From contig NC_045138.2 of NCBI RefSeq assembly GCF_008831285.2, forward strand, positions 28,863,934 to 28,927,933: a stretch of DNA of 64,000 bases, read 5' to 3'. This document shows, piece by piece, positions 50,059-60,709 of the stretch (position 1 is the stretch's first letter; each line of letters begins with the position of its first letter). Source of the DNA: Nymphaea colorata (taxonomy: Eukaryota; Streptophyta; Magnoliopsida; Nymphaeales; Nymphaeaceae). The notes below the pieces were generated by a model. The model had not been told where the DNA came from. It did not search any database and worked only from the letters and a program-made list of their open reading frames with translations. The position numbers and the translations under genes were made by a program.

Positions 50059-50144
50059 TTTACTGACGCGGAGATCCAGTCCTTTACTACTTTCTGGTGG
50101 AACGTCTTTACTCATGTTTTTTTTTTGGTGGAAACGTCAGTAAA
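50059..50144. repeat. Inverted repeat TTTACTGACG / CGTCAGTAAA
   Basis: TTTACTGACG at 50059-50068 and CGTCAGTAAA at 50135-50144 enclose 66 bp. The same TACTGACG word marks the segment at 42869-43020, so both may belong to one transposon family. Confidence 0.45.
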
Positions 50145-50199
50145 GCAGAATGCTTATTGACAACAACTTTTTCCACGCCTCGGTGAATACCCCTTTCTT

Positions 50200-51011
50200 T
50201 AATGCTATAAAAAATCATAGATCTGGATTTTTTTGTACTGTTGTATATAAGTATCTTTCCTGTGCATAATGAAGTAATAAAGTGATTTTTCCATCTCACG
50301 ACTTTTTTTTATGGTATCAGACTAAAAAAAAAAAAAAACTTGGATCTAGTTATGCCCACAGGATTCGAGTCACTGTTCTATAGCCAATTGAAAAATTTTT
50401 AACCATATATTTAATTTTTTATAGAAAAAATTTTCTAGTTCCACCCTTGCAGACAACAACAGTCCTCGTCTTTCTTCCTGCACCACTCGGATAATCCCGG
50501 TCCAGAACTACTATCTAAAACATTGATGGGAGACAATTATTCAACGTAGAGAGTACTCAGTGCCAAGAATAAGTTCAATCACCAAGCTTGCCTCTACTAC
50601 GAATGCCGACTATAAGGCTTAGTGTCATTGCAACAGCATGGTTCTTCTCTCTTGGATCTTTCATTCCCTCTCAAAAGCAATCGCCAACAGCGTCATGATG
50701 CGATCTGTCATCTTAAAAAGTTGATATCTGATCTGCATCAAGAACAAAATTAATCGGCACTTGCATCATATTCTACAATTTAGCATGTACTCGTGGAGCA
50801 TTCAAAGAGTTTAGTTCCTGTCAGGATAGTGAATAGGTTGATCAAATTTTTAATGGATGTTAATGAAGTGTGTATTGGGTTTCATAGTCAGATTCTTTGT
50901 ATGAAACCACAGTCTAACATTAATAAAGTTTTCCTCCATGGTTGTCCTTCAAGTCATTCCAAAGCAGGTACTACACTGGACAGTTCTTTGATTGGAAAAT
51001 TTTTAGTATGA
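50200..51011 (+). pseudogene. Ty1/copia relic: LTR 3' part, primer site and decayed gag
   Basis: GCTATAAAAAATC (near 50203) and AATAAA (50276-50281) look like LTR promoter and polyadenylation signals. TGGTATCAGAC at 50312-50322 is a primer site with a changed end. Downstream, recognisable gag fragments follow in shifting frames: GDNYST near 50528, then LSWIFHSLS near 50645, then RLIKFLMDVNE and SQILCMKPQSNINKVF near 50833-50935. Copia gag proteins carry these segments in this order. Multiple stops and frameshifts make it an old pseudogene. No pol is seen after 51011. Confidence 0.65.
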
Positions 51012-51434
51012 TGCATATAACCAGGTTCGGTCATTTTGCCGCTTGCTTGACCGGCCTTCTCAATAATACCGCTAATTTATGACACATGAGCCTTGTTTGA
51101 CACAACTCTTTCTTTGAATGGAGGCACTACAATTTCTAGATATAATCCACTTGAAGAAATTATGTTTGGTATTATTTGATGAGCTTTTATAAGTGAACAC
51201 GGGCTTAGCATGGCCGTTCATATTCAAATCCCCAAGCTCAAGGCTTGGAGTTTGAGCAACTACTTAAGATTATTTTCATTGCTCCGTTCATGGTGGCGCC
51301 TTCTCCAAGAAAGAGAGAGAGAGAAGATGTAGATATCCAAGATTTTTTGTTCGCTTAAAGGTTCAAACATGAATTTCATACTTTAATTCAATGTCTCCCC
51401 TGAACTTGCGTCGAGAACATGATCGGTGAGGGGA

Positions 51435-51494
51435 GATCGTAAGATCCAACACAATCAAGAGTCGGATCGTAAGATCCAACACAATCAAGAGTCG
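51435..51494 (+). repeat. Perfect 30-bp tandem duplication
   Basis: GATCGTAAGATCCAACACAA with the next ten bases occurs at 51435-51464 and again, unchanged, at 51465-51494. Confidence 0.95.
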
Positions 51495-51986
51495 GATTGA
51501 ATTCAATACGGAGGACAAAACAAGCGGCCTACAAGGATAAAATGGAAAAAATGCAAAAAAAAAACTTTTTTTCCAATGAGAAATATTAAGTGACCTACAT
51601 TTTGAGTTACTGGATCACAATAATCATTTTGGACCCTAATCACATCCAGTTAAACATAAACTGGATCGGATAATTTATTTTGAGTCTGATCCAATGTCTG
51701 TTGTCCGTGGTGGGACAAACACGTAGGGTTACCCAATGGGAAGCCGCCACGTTCTGGTGGATCACCATTTAACCTTGTGGGGGAGAACTCCCCTGCTCGT
51801 TCTGCCATAGTTACCAAAACTACCTAATATTTATTTTTAAGTACACATACGATCCCGCCGTCAATATATATCCATAGAAAATGTAAGAAAAACAAAAAAA
51901 AAAAGTTGGTAAAACCTTAATGGTAACAAAATAATGGTAAATCTTTTCCTAGGGTTCATTACGAAAAAATTCAAGCGGTAACAAGG

Positions 51987-51988
<2 letters not shown>

Positions 51989-52018
<30 letters not shown>
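51989..52018. repeat. (AT)n microsatellite
   Basis: About fifteen AT units. Confidence 0.95.
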
Positions 52019-52024
<6 letters not shown>

Positions 52025-52429
52025 AGAGTAGTTTTCAGTTGCTCCCTTTCACTTCTTTTTATTATGTTTTTACCGATATAAAAATAACAAAAAAAAACTT
52101 TCCTAATTGAATACCATTTCGTCTTTTGCTTGAAGATGGACTAAGGTTAAGAGTTACATACTTACATTGTGGAAAGTGCAAGCTTAACATGATATTGAGT
52201 AAATCCATGTCTAAGATTATATATTTATTAAATTATCAAGATAATTTTGTTGAGGACATACTTTTCTTTATATTTATATCTAACTTAATCAGCTGATATG
52301 GAGAAGGGTTTTCAATATTTTCTTTCTTCAATTTAAAGCAGATGAGGTTTTTGGAAAAAAAAAAGAAAAGTATGCGGAGCGCCATTTTCTGCCAAGTGCC
52401 AAGAGCTCAGCCCCCCGCTTTCGCCAGCG

Positions 52430-52727
52430 TTAAAAGAGGGTGTTCGGAATTTCTCTGCCACCATATCGGGAACTTGGGCTGATTTTCCGCCTGTCAGTTC
52501 CCGTTTTTCTTTCGAGTTCGCGACGCGAGTCAGCCGTCTGCTCCGGCCTCTCTCGCGTCTCCGACCTCTGCTTCTGGTGCTGCCCGAATCCGATTGCTCT
52601 CATTGTGCTCTTCTACTGCTTCTCTTTCATTGCCTCGTCCTCTTCTCCTTGTATACGTCATATTGTGAAGTGCATCGAGCTCTGGATAATATTTTCTTGC
52701 TGGTGGGTTCTCATTTCTCTTCTTCTG
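52430..52727 (+). other. Putative 5' UTR exon of the 54665 gene
   Basis: A pyrimidine-rich, locally GC-rich block with little open coding potential, preceded by a GC-rich promoter-like stretch (52375-52435). Donor-like GT sites occur at 52703 and 52728. A good acceptor (CTCTACCTTGTTAAGCAG) ends at 54627, 37 bp before the ATG. A leader intron of about 1.9 kb would link them. This is inferred from composition and splice signals only; a separate non-coding transcript is possible. Confidence 0.35.
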
Positions 52728-52862
52728 GTATCTTTTGAGCCATAGAAAAGCGATTTTGGAGCAAAGAATTGATGCTTCTTGATTCTTTCTGATCTCTCTC
52801 TCTCACTCGTCCAAATGTATCTGCGAATTACTTAGTTCTATTTGGCTGCATGAATAGTTTCA

Positions 52863-52863
<1 letters not shown>

Positions 52864-52939
<76 letters not shown>
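52864..52939. repeat. Compound microsatellite (AT)n(AC)n
   Basis: About 25 AT units followed by about 13 AC units. Confidence 0.95.
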
Positions 52940-54664
52940 GATTAAAATCCATGGATTAGTTGCCAAGAGATAAAAGACTATGGACAAATTTTTTGTCTGT
53001 TAAAATGTCTGAAATAATATCCACTGTATGTGGAACAGGACAAAAATGCACGGATAAAAAAAAAAAAGTAACTGCTGCATTGTGCAACGTTGCCAGAATG
53101 GAACGTATAGACAGATTGGTATCTAATCACTGCAAATCCATTAGATGAATGAAGAGAAAATGCAGGTGATTTTGGTACACCATAATAAAAGCACTTAACA
53201 ATAGCACCTATAGGTACAAGAGCAAACCCTTGTAACGAACGACATGAAAACAACATATATTGTTAGCTGATGACGAATTGTATGTAAATGTTTAGCTAAA
53301 CAACAGGTATTAATCTTTCGTTTTGTGTGTTCTTGCTGTGTAAAATGCATAATCTCTCCTTTTCGTGTGATGCTTAAATACACAAATTAGACACAACTGA
53401 TTTCTCCTTCGCCCATGTGATGCATAAATGTATAAATTAGATTGTCTGCTGTTGTTATCGCTACAGTTTTCGTTCCTTGGAAACCTGCGTAGCTTGAAGT
53501 GGCTACATGAAATTTGGAAATGAGAAAACGTTTGGAGTTTCAAAATTATTTCGAATACAGCATCATGTGTCCCTAACTGTTAATAAGTGGAATTTGTTTA
53601 TTATCGTGCTTTTAATTGCAAAATTCAGATATTATATGCAAGAAGTTTAAGCATATGCTAAAAGATTTGCATGTCTAAAAATGGAATTAGATATTAAGCA
53701 TGTAACAACCAGTACCTCAAAATCTGAGCACAAACTTTCATATCAAGAAGAATTTGAATTACAATAATTCTCGTTGGTATACATAAAGCAACCTCTTGGA
53801 GATCTCCTTTTAGTGAGGTTTTCATGCTAGATATGTCAACAGAAAAAACGATAGGGGTTTATTGTGAGGCTTGGAGTTCCTTCCGTCAACACCTGATGTT
53901 TAAAACCCCGATAAACCACCCGATCTGACAGCCTAATATACAAATCAGGTAGATGAAGAGGAAGAGAAAGACGGGGAGATGGGCCGGTGACTTCATAGCA
54001 TGACAGAAGAAGAGAAAGAAGAAATAAGAGGAATAAGAAAAATACACGCAGGAGCACTAAGGGAACGCAAGATTAGAAAGAGAGAGAGAGAAAGACAGAG
54101 AGGAACCAGAAGATGAGCCCTAAGCTTGAGGTTTATGCTGTATCAGAACTACAAGCATACAATTATAAATTTACAACTAGTAGTAATATTAATTTTTGAG
54201 CTTATTTAATAGTAATGATAACTAGGCTTGTTTATCCTTGTTTTTCTTTCATTTAATGTTTTTTACACCAGCTGCCCAGCCGCAAAATAAGCGAAAAAAA
54301 TAATGTCCTGACGAATGTTAGGTCTTCACAGAGTTCTCTGCTTTTATCATCATGCTGATGACGTAGCAAAGTGTTAATGAACGTTCATTTGGTTAGGTTT
54401 ATTTAATGGTTCAATCTGTAGTGATTTCATCTGTGATTTTTTTTTTTCTCCGTTTGAGAGTACGGGTTTTATCTGCATATACCATTTTGTATTCTTTTAT
54501 GATATTAGCACTTACTATTGATTAGGACGCCATCATATTGCATTCATGATGCTTACTAAAAACTGCATCTACAATTATGTGGTGCCTTAATATGAAGTTT
54601 GAATATCGCCTCTACCTTGTTAAGCAGGTCCGTTTGAATTGGTAGAAGGTGAGGCGTTCTTGTG

Positions 54665-56284
54665 ATGATGCTTCTGCATTCTGCAAACCGGAGTCAGAGA
54701 TTCAGAGGGTTCAAGGTTAAACATGTTATCAGAGCAATGGCGGTTCTTGCTGTATGCATATGGTTGGTCTACGAGATTAAGGGTTCAGGAGACAGTCCAA
54801 AGCCTGAACCAGAGATTAGAGTAACTATGGAGGATGGGGAGTCGAAGCTTCACTTTGGACCGAAAGAGATGGTCGACTTAGATAATAATGCTGCGAGGCT
54901 GAGCATGGAAATAGAAAAACCACAAGCTGGCAGTGAAGCGGACCAATGGCAGGCGAGTTTACCTGCGAAAAGTGAAATTGGTGAAGGTGGTGGTGATGTT
55001 GAAATTGTTCAGGACAGGGAAGAGGCTGGAAATGGTGATGCCAAGGATCTTAAACACAAAGGGGCGATCATGGAAAAGCAATTCTCAGGCAGTGGTGATC
55101 AGGGAATTGAAGAAGTCCAATTTGAGCAACAAAGCAATATTGAAACACCTGAGGTTACTAGTGAGGATGCCAAGGATCTTAAGGATAAAGAGGAAACAAT
55201 AGAGAATGAGACTGTGGGCCGTGGCGATCAGGGAACTGAAGAAATTCTTGGCCAATTTGAGCAGCAAAGCAATGTTGAAACGCCTGAGGTCACTCATGAA
55301 GATGCCAAAGATCTTAAGGATAAAGAGGAAGCTATAGAGAATGAGACTGTGGGCCATGGCGATCAGGGAACTGAAGAAAATCTTGGCCAATTTGAGCAGC
55401 AAAACAGCACAGTAATACTGTCATTGGAAGGAGAGAATGAGAAGTGGATGACTGATGTGATTGACATTCCAAACAAGATGAATGACAAGGTGGAACAGGA
55501 AGATACAGAGAATACGAATGGGGAAGAGGATGTTGTGAGAGAACTTTTCAGTGAAGAATTTTCTCAGAATAGTCAAACATGGAACCAGAACACAGTGGAA
55601 CAGGAAGACACAAGCAAGAGGAACGTTGAAGAGGATGATGGAAGAGAAAGTGCCAGTGAACAGTTTTCTCAGAACGGTCAAACAGGGAACCATCACACTT
55701 TGGGACAAGAATATGCAAGTCAGTTGAACCTTGAAGTGGATGATGCAAATGAAAGTGCCAGTGAAGAATTTTCTCAGACTAGTCAAACAGAGGACAGTGA
55801 CATATTGGGACAAGAAGACGCAAGCAAGTTTGAAGAGGATGATGCCAGTGAAAGTGTCAGTGAAGAACTTTCTCAGAATAGTCAAGCAGAGAACCATGAC
55901 ACAATGGGACAAGGAAATGTGAACATTGTGAATAGTGAAGAGAATGATGTTATAGAAAGCATGCGTGAACGAATTTCTGATCAGAGTAACCAGAAACAGG
56001 ACATAGCACTTGAGCTGAGTGATTCAGATGGTGAAACTCGCACTTTCTATGATGAGGATGGTCCCAGAGATTCTGACAGTTTTTCGCTTCCATTGAACAA
56101 AACAAGAAGCAATGGGGCTACAGATATCTTGCAACATGATTCTCCTGTAACTGCAGATTCAGAGGTCCAAACGAAAGTGGACAGCACCACTAGCACTATT
56201 GAGGTTTCTGAAATAGATCAAATCCCACAAACTGATGATGCAAATGCGAGTGATGGAAGACTCTCCCTGCAAAATTCAATTTAA
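54665..56284 (+). CDS. Acidic, repeat-rich single-pass membrane protein of unknown function
   Basis: 539 aa in one exon; ATG at 54665 or 54668, stop TAA at 56282-56284. Residues 9-20 are basic (RSQRFRGFKVKH) and are followed by one hydrophobic segment at about 21-38 (VIRAMAVLAVCIWLVYEI). This is a signal-anchor arrangement with the basic side in the cytosol. The rest is highly acidic and rich in Glu, Asp, Gln, Ser and Asn, so probably disordered and lumenal or extracellular. Two repeat arrays are seen: about 45-residue units at residues 125-247 and 35-residue units at 276-445. Plants have a family of proteins with this N-terminus, often labelled dentin-sialophosphoprotein-like because of acidity alone; their role is unknown. 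An acceptor 37 bp upstream suggests a spliced 5' leader. Candidate AATAAA at 56836. Confidence 0.85.
   Translation: MMLLHSANRSQRFRGFKVKHVIRAMAVLAVCIWLVYEIKGSGDSPKPEPEIRVTMEDGESKLHFGPKEMVDLDNNAARLSMEIEKPQAGSEADQWQASLPAKSEIGEGGGDVEIVQDREEAGNGDAKDLKHKGAIMEKQFSGSGDQGIEEVQFEQQSNIETPEVTSEDAKDLKDKEETIENETVGRGDQGTEEILGQFEQQSNVETPEVTHEDAKDLKDKEEAIENETVGHGDQGTEENLGQFEQQNSTVILSLEGENEKWMTDVIDIPNKMNDKVEQEDTENTNGEEDVVRELFSEEFSQNSQTWNQNTVEQEDTSKRNVEEDDGRESASEQFSQNGQTGNHHTLGQEYASQLNLEVDDANESASEEFSQTSQTEDSDILGQEDASKFEEDDASESVSEELSQNSQAENHDTMGQGNVNIVNSEENDVIESMRERISDQSNQKQDIALELSDSDGETRTFYDEDGPRDSDSFSLPLNKTRSNGATDILQHDSPVTADSEVQTKVDSTTSTIEVSEIDQIPQTDDANASDGRLSLQNSI
55037..55405 (+). repeat. In-frame 129-135-bp tandem repeats, three copies
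   Basis: Copies begin at 55037, 55166 and 55301 with the residues DAKDLK and end with FEQQ. Copies two and three are nearly identical (KDKEE[TA]IENETVG), suggesting recent expansion. Confidence 0.9.
55490..56000 (+). repeat. In-frame 105-bp tandem repeats, about five copies
   Basis: Units start at 55490, 55595, 55700, 55805 and 55904 with VEQED, LGQE or MGQG and contain SE[EQ][FL]SQNSQ. The first three spacings are exactly 105 bp (35 codons); the fourth unit is 99 bp. The frame is kept throughout. Confidence 0.9.
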
Positions 56285-56835
56285 AGATATCAGAGAAAGA
56301 AATTGTCCTCTTCCTACCAATCAAGACGGGAGGGCCTCTGGTTGAAATTTATCTCTACCATTTTTGTACCAATTCAGGAATGCTGTTGCACTTACCTCCT
56401 GTCACATGTTTTGCGTTCAAAGTCTGTTTGGTTCTCTTCGAGTCATCAAAATCACAGGGACTTCGCGGTTACTGTACATAATTTGCTGTAGGTTTTTTTC
56501 TACAGCCATTGGCCGATTCCCTGGTTCCCTTTCAAAACAAATTAAGAGAAGGTAGTGCTTGATTGTTCTCTTCTTTTCTGTTTGCAATATTTACCAAATC
56601 AGAATCATTGTCTGATTCTGTTGTTCATCAAGAGTAACCCAGAATTTTCTCTTCGATCCAACTTGTTTTTTCGCCGATCCTTTTTCTCTTGGACAGTGGG
56701 ATTCTAAGCCCAATGTTTCTTGGTTATGAACTTTGTTGGTTCATCTGAAGCACCTAACCTTTCTGCATCTCATTTAAACCAAGTAATGTCCTTGGGATTG
56801 AGACTATACGAACTGCAACAGTAAGTAGAATGACT

Positions 56836-56841
56836 AATAAA
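56836..56841 (+). terminator. Candidate polyadenylation signal
   Basis: AATAAA, 552 bp past the stop of the acidic membrane protein gene. A second one occurs near 56962. Confidence 0.4.
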
Positions 56842-57025
56842 GTCTGCAACTCATCTTGATGTATATTGGTCTTTCCACTAATTTTTTATTCATCAAGAAT
56901 GATAATCAAGACTGATGGATCCTGATTGTATTAATGCAAGCACACACTGTCTTTCTCATTCTGCAATAAAAGTGGAGCAGAAGCCTAAGATGGTGTTTCA
57001 CACTCGTGAAATAGAGTGAACCTAA

Positions 57026-57292
57026 TCAGCCAATCTCAGCTTTGAAATAGTCCCTGTACTTTCTTAGCTGCATTAAATGATTACTGCCGCCAAAAAGAAG
57101 AAGAGAGCAGATGACACAACTGAAATTTTCTTTACCAAAAACTCGATACCACGGAATCTGTAACGCAACTTCAATGTGCATATCTTCACAGTTCACACCA
57201 AATTGAACGGTGCGTGTGGTTTCCCCTAGCCAGTTGTTGTATGGGGAATGAAGAACAAAGGTGCAGTCCGATACAAACGCTATCTGCAAGAC
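57026..57292 (-). CDS. Possible exon or gene fragment, unrecognised
   Basis: On the minus strand TTAGTCTTGCAG, ending at 57293, resembles a splice acceptor. The frame after it is open for 88 codons and has protein-like composition (for example VQFGVNCEDMHIEVALQIPW) before a stop at 57026. No upstream exon was identified, and I recognise no domain. It may be a terminal exon, a pseudogene piece or a chance frame. Confidence 0.25.
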   Translation of the reverse strand, partial: VLQIAFVSDCTFVLHSPYNNWLGETTRTVQFGVNCEDMHIEVALQIPWYRVFGKENFSCVICSLLLFGGSNHLMQLRKYRDYFKAEIG

Positions 57293-60249
57293 TAAGTACA
57301 TTTCAGCCCCTAAAATCTCACCATTTTATGTCATTTTGATCAAATTATTTTATAACAGAAGCAGTTTATATGATTGATTCGATGAAAATCTGAATCATCA
57401 AAATTCAACACGTATCTTTTCAACATAGTAAAAAAAAACCGTTCTCCCATTTTAAACGACAAAGTTTTTTTGGTATAATAGGGCGAGTTTTAAGAAACTA
57501 GGTAAAAATATGATAAATTTTTAAAATTTTAAAAAGTAGCAAACAATCTAAGTCGACCATCTCTTTCAATTTCAAAAAAAAAAAAAAAACTGCCATAATG
57601 ACAGATGTTGCCAATTTAGAAAAACATATTAATGATGTGTCAAAGAAACACGATTGAAGGTTGATTACTATCAAATCGACTATATAAATGTCGACATTTG
57701 CATGATCAAAATTTGGCCAAAACAACAGGGAACGTTGGAATCTGAAGTGCACTTCCAGATAACCTTTTTATTGGATCCCAGTTGATGGACCACAGCCCCT
57801 TCACAAGGAAGGTGGCAAATGGCTCTAGAAACCGCAAAGTGTTTCTTCCACAAAAATTGGTGAAACATTTCATAAGGAAGTGTCAGCCTTGGAAAGGAAA
57901 TGTGCAGCTGCACTAAGAGTTCGAGCTCGGCTTGCTAAAACTCGATTGAAATGTATGTTTGAAATGTTATACGAGTCGAGTTCGAGTTGTAAGAATTTAT
58001 TTTGTTTAAACTTGACTCGGCTCCACTACACAATGAATATTGAATTATAATGAGAAAATAATTAAACGAGTAGCAACTAAACAAGTTAATCCAATTAAAC
58101 GAGTACTGATGCTTGGCTGTGAGTTGAATACGTTAGTTTGTAGCTGTACTATAAAGTTGGTTTTGTTATTTCCTTGAATTTTTGAATCCCTGTGAATCCA
58201 GTTTTATAAATATGACTTCTAGGGATGTCGATAGATCAGATTTAGGTTAGTAAGTACCATATACGACTATGCGAACATTGCATTATTCGACTCGAAACAG
58301 ATTAATAATTAATTTCGATACGCCCAAAACATATTTGATTTTTCACATGTAATAGGATTGAAATGTTCATAAAGATTGGATACTTGCCGCATTGATCAGT
58401 AAGAAAAATTCAAACCACGTCTGCGTCAGATTAGGAATAATCAAGTGATTTTTTTTGTCAAATACAACTGCTTGAATACAATTTCGATTCAAAACCAACA
58501 TCGGCTCATTTATCCAAACTATACCAGTGGTGTGACATGAAGAATTAGGAAACGTTTCGATAGCCCATGATCTAAGCTGCTCAGGATTTAAGAATCGTGG
58601 ATTTATGATCAGGTTCTCCCTCATTCGATCTTAATGCAAAATAAGGATTCAACTGTAGACTTTTTGGTCGGGCTTAAGATCCTTAGTTTGATGAACCATG
58701 AATTTTGCCGTAGATCTTTTGCTACATTAACAAAAGCATGTCACATAAGATCTATAGATTTCAAATGTGAAGTAATCTAACGCCCGCTTTGTCGAAATGG
58801 AATTTTTTGAAGCCATGCATGGCGCACACTGCTTGTGTCAACTTAATATTTATTGGCAATTTGGTATTCAACAGCTGAAAGCTACACATAGAATTTGTTA
58901 GGATAACTTACTGGCAGCTGAAGCTTAACTCCTTGGGAAATGTATCATTTCGGAGCTCTTTTACCAGAAGTACTGTCCATTTTAAGTCTCAAGAAAAACT
59001 GTGCAAGTGTTTTCCATTCAATATCAGTGATAGGGATACCTTCATCATGCTTAATTTTGTAGAAAAAAACGTACCAGATCGCTCAAACCTCACTCTTTCT
59101 AAAGAAAACAATAACTATGGAAGCTTAGATTATAAGAAATCTTGGGGTTGGGAAGCTATAAACATTTCATTTAAACCAATTATATATTCATTAATCTAAG
59201 GTACATTTCTCACTGAATAAGAAGTTGATTTCGACTGGCATTCTATAGGCGCAGATATTGGACCGACAAACGCGATCAACTACACGCGCTTCTGCCACAC
59301 AACCTGAAAGGGGACCGAACGGAGAAAGCATCATCCGCCTTCTGCTTGGACGACAAGTAACGCAGAAAATTCAAGAACAGAACGCGTATACATTCCAAAC
59401 GCGTTGACATTTATTCTGTAAATCTCACATTTTTCGCGAGGATCACGTCCGCCTTTTACAAATCTTCCATCACAGGAGCAGTACTGCGACGACCGCCCTT
59501 TCTTCTCCATTAATTCTGAAGATCTTCAGATGCCCTCTCATTTTCAATCACAAAGACACGTATGGCGCGCAATGACTTCTCAGAAAATCCTGCCGCATTT
59601 CCCGTTTCTGCACGTTTCTTCGCCTCGGACCTTTCCATCTACGGCAAAAGGGTGGTCGCCGAATAAGATTAGGTTCCTCTGGTGTTGGTTGCGTTTCACT
59701 ATCGGTTCCACATTAATACATTATCTTGGTCTCGTCGCAGACCAGCGCCAACCCTCTGTCTGTCGCTAAGCAGTGATTTGCTCTTCAATGGAAACGCCTG
59801 GTGGCTCGTGGCTGCACACATAAACACACACACACAAAGCTGTTCATATTAAGTTGAACATCTGAGAATCTTTTGGAAATGCGTAACTTGAGAGTGGACT
59901 TTTTGCGTCCAAAAAATAACAAAAATTGAGAACAGAAGGATCCAAATATGTCGATGCCAGATGTTGCTGGGTAGATAAAAATTAAAAGTCTGTTGCTAAA
60001 AACAACTAAAAATACCATGAATTATTGTCATACTATAGCTAATGCTCATGTGGAAACTTTTTTTAATGATATATTTTAATTTTTAGCTGTCCTTTATCAG
60101 CCGACAGATTTGAGCTCTACGTAAGCTCGTACATGTTGCATGAGAAATTTATGTATTACTAGCTTCTTGCTTTTTCATGGATACCCGTAAATTACTTCAG
60201 TATATTTTTGAAACTATGAAGAGTTTATATATGCATATACACATATATT

Positions 60250-60269
60250 AGATAGATAGATAGATAGAT

Positions 60270-60332
<63 letters not shown>

Positions 60333-60345
60333 AGAGAGAGATGCT
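60250..60345. repeat. Compound microsatellite (GATA)n and (GA)n
   Basis: Five GATA units (60250-60270) are followed by about 26 GA units to 60326, a G run and a short GA tail. Confidence 0.95.
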
Positions 60346-60493
60346 CAACATTAACAGCAAATTAACTAGAAAAAGTCGCTGAAAGTGCCAAGGGGAAACA
60401 GGGGTAGAGGGCCAATGGAATTAGGTACGGTTGGGTTTAGAAAATTGATGCTAGTAAAGATCTTTGTTGTGAAATGATGGAGAAATCTTCGGA

Positions 60494-60709
60494 TTATTCC
60501 TCACCTTTCTTGATGTTCCCGTCTATTTCTTGCTTGCTATGGTGACAAAGTGATGAGCTGGTGGAAAACGCCAACACCTTCTCAGCCGTACCCAAACAAA
60601 CGTAAAGGTTAAAGAGACGCCGACCACTGTGGGCCTTTCTGCTTAAACCGCAGACAAGAAGCCTCAGACAGAAAACCAATGAAAGCAAAAGAAAAGCAGA
60701 AGCTTTCAT
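60494..60709 (-). CDS. Possible small secreted protein, 71 aa
   Basis: Starts MKASAFLLLSLVFCLRLLVCG, a classical signal-peptide profile with likely cleavage after residue 20-22. The remainder is basic with two or three Cys. TATAAG-like sequence lies about 45 bp upstream on this strand. It resembles no family I know. It may be a chance frame, or a first exon, since AAAGGTGAGG near the stop looks like a splice donor. Confidence 0.3.
   Translation of the reverse strand: MKASAFLLLSLVFCLRLLVCGLSRKAHSGRRLFNLYVCLGTAEKVLAFSTSSSLCHHSKQEIDGNIKKGEE

Larger units (their letters stand above)
38840..52400. other. 13.5-kb intergenic region of decayed repeats
   Basis: No intact gene seen. Identifiable contents are listed separately: polypyrimidine tract, LTR primer-site relic, TACTGACG inverted repeats, LINE RNase H relic, copia gag relic and microsatellites. 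There are also low-complexity stretches built from GGATCCGGAT-like words (about 45480-45900 and 48360-48680) and GCCCGGGCC-like words (about 40515-40610 and 47875-48200). GC content is low between these islands. Confidence 0.6.

Noticed and set aside
52978-53256. 92-codon minus-strand frame
   Set aside because: Falls in the presumed leader intron of the 54665 gene, includes a poly-Phe stretch from an A-run, and has no domain.
55085-55912. Antisense frames (105 and 163 codons) opposite the acidic membrane protein
   Set aside because: Shadows of the tandem repeats on the coding strand; Leu, Phe-rich mirror of Glu and Gln codons.
59530-59769. 79-codon plus-strand frame in a GC-richer island
   Set aside because: No domain, no clear promoter or splice context. 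It might be a leader exon but nothing supports it.
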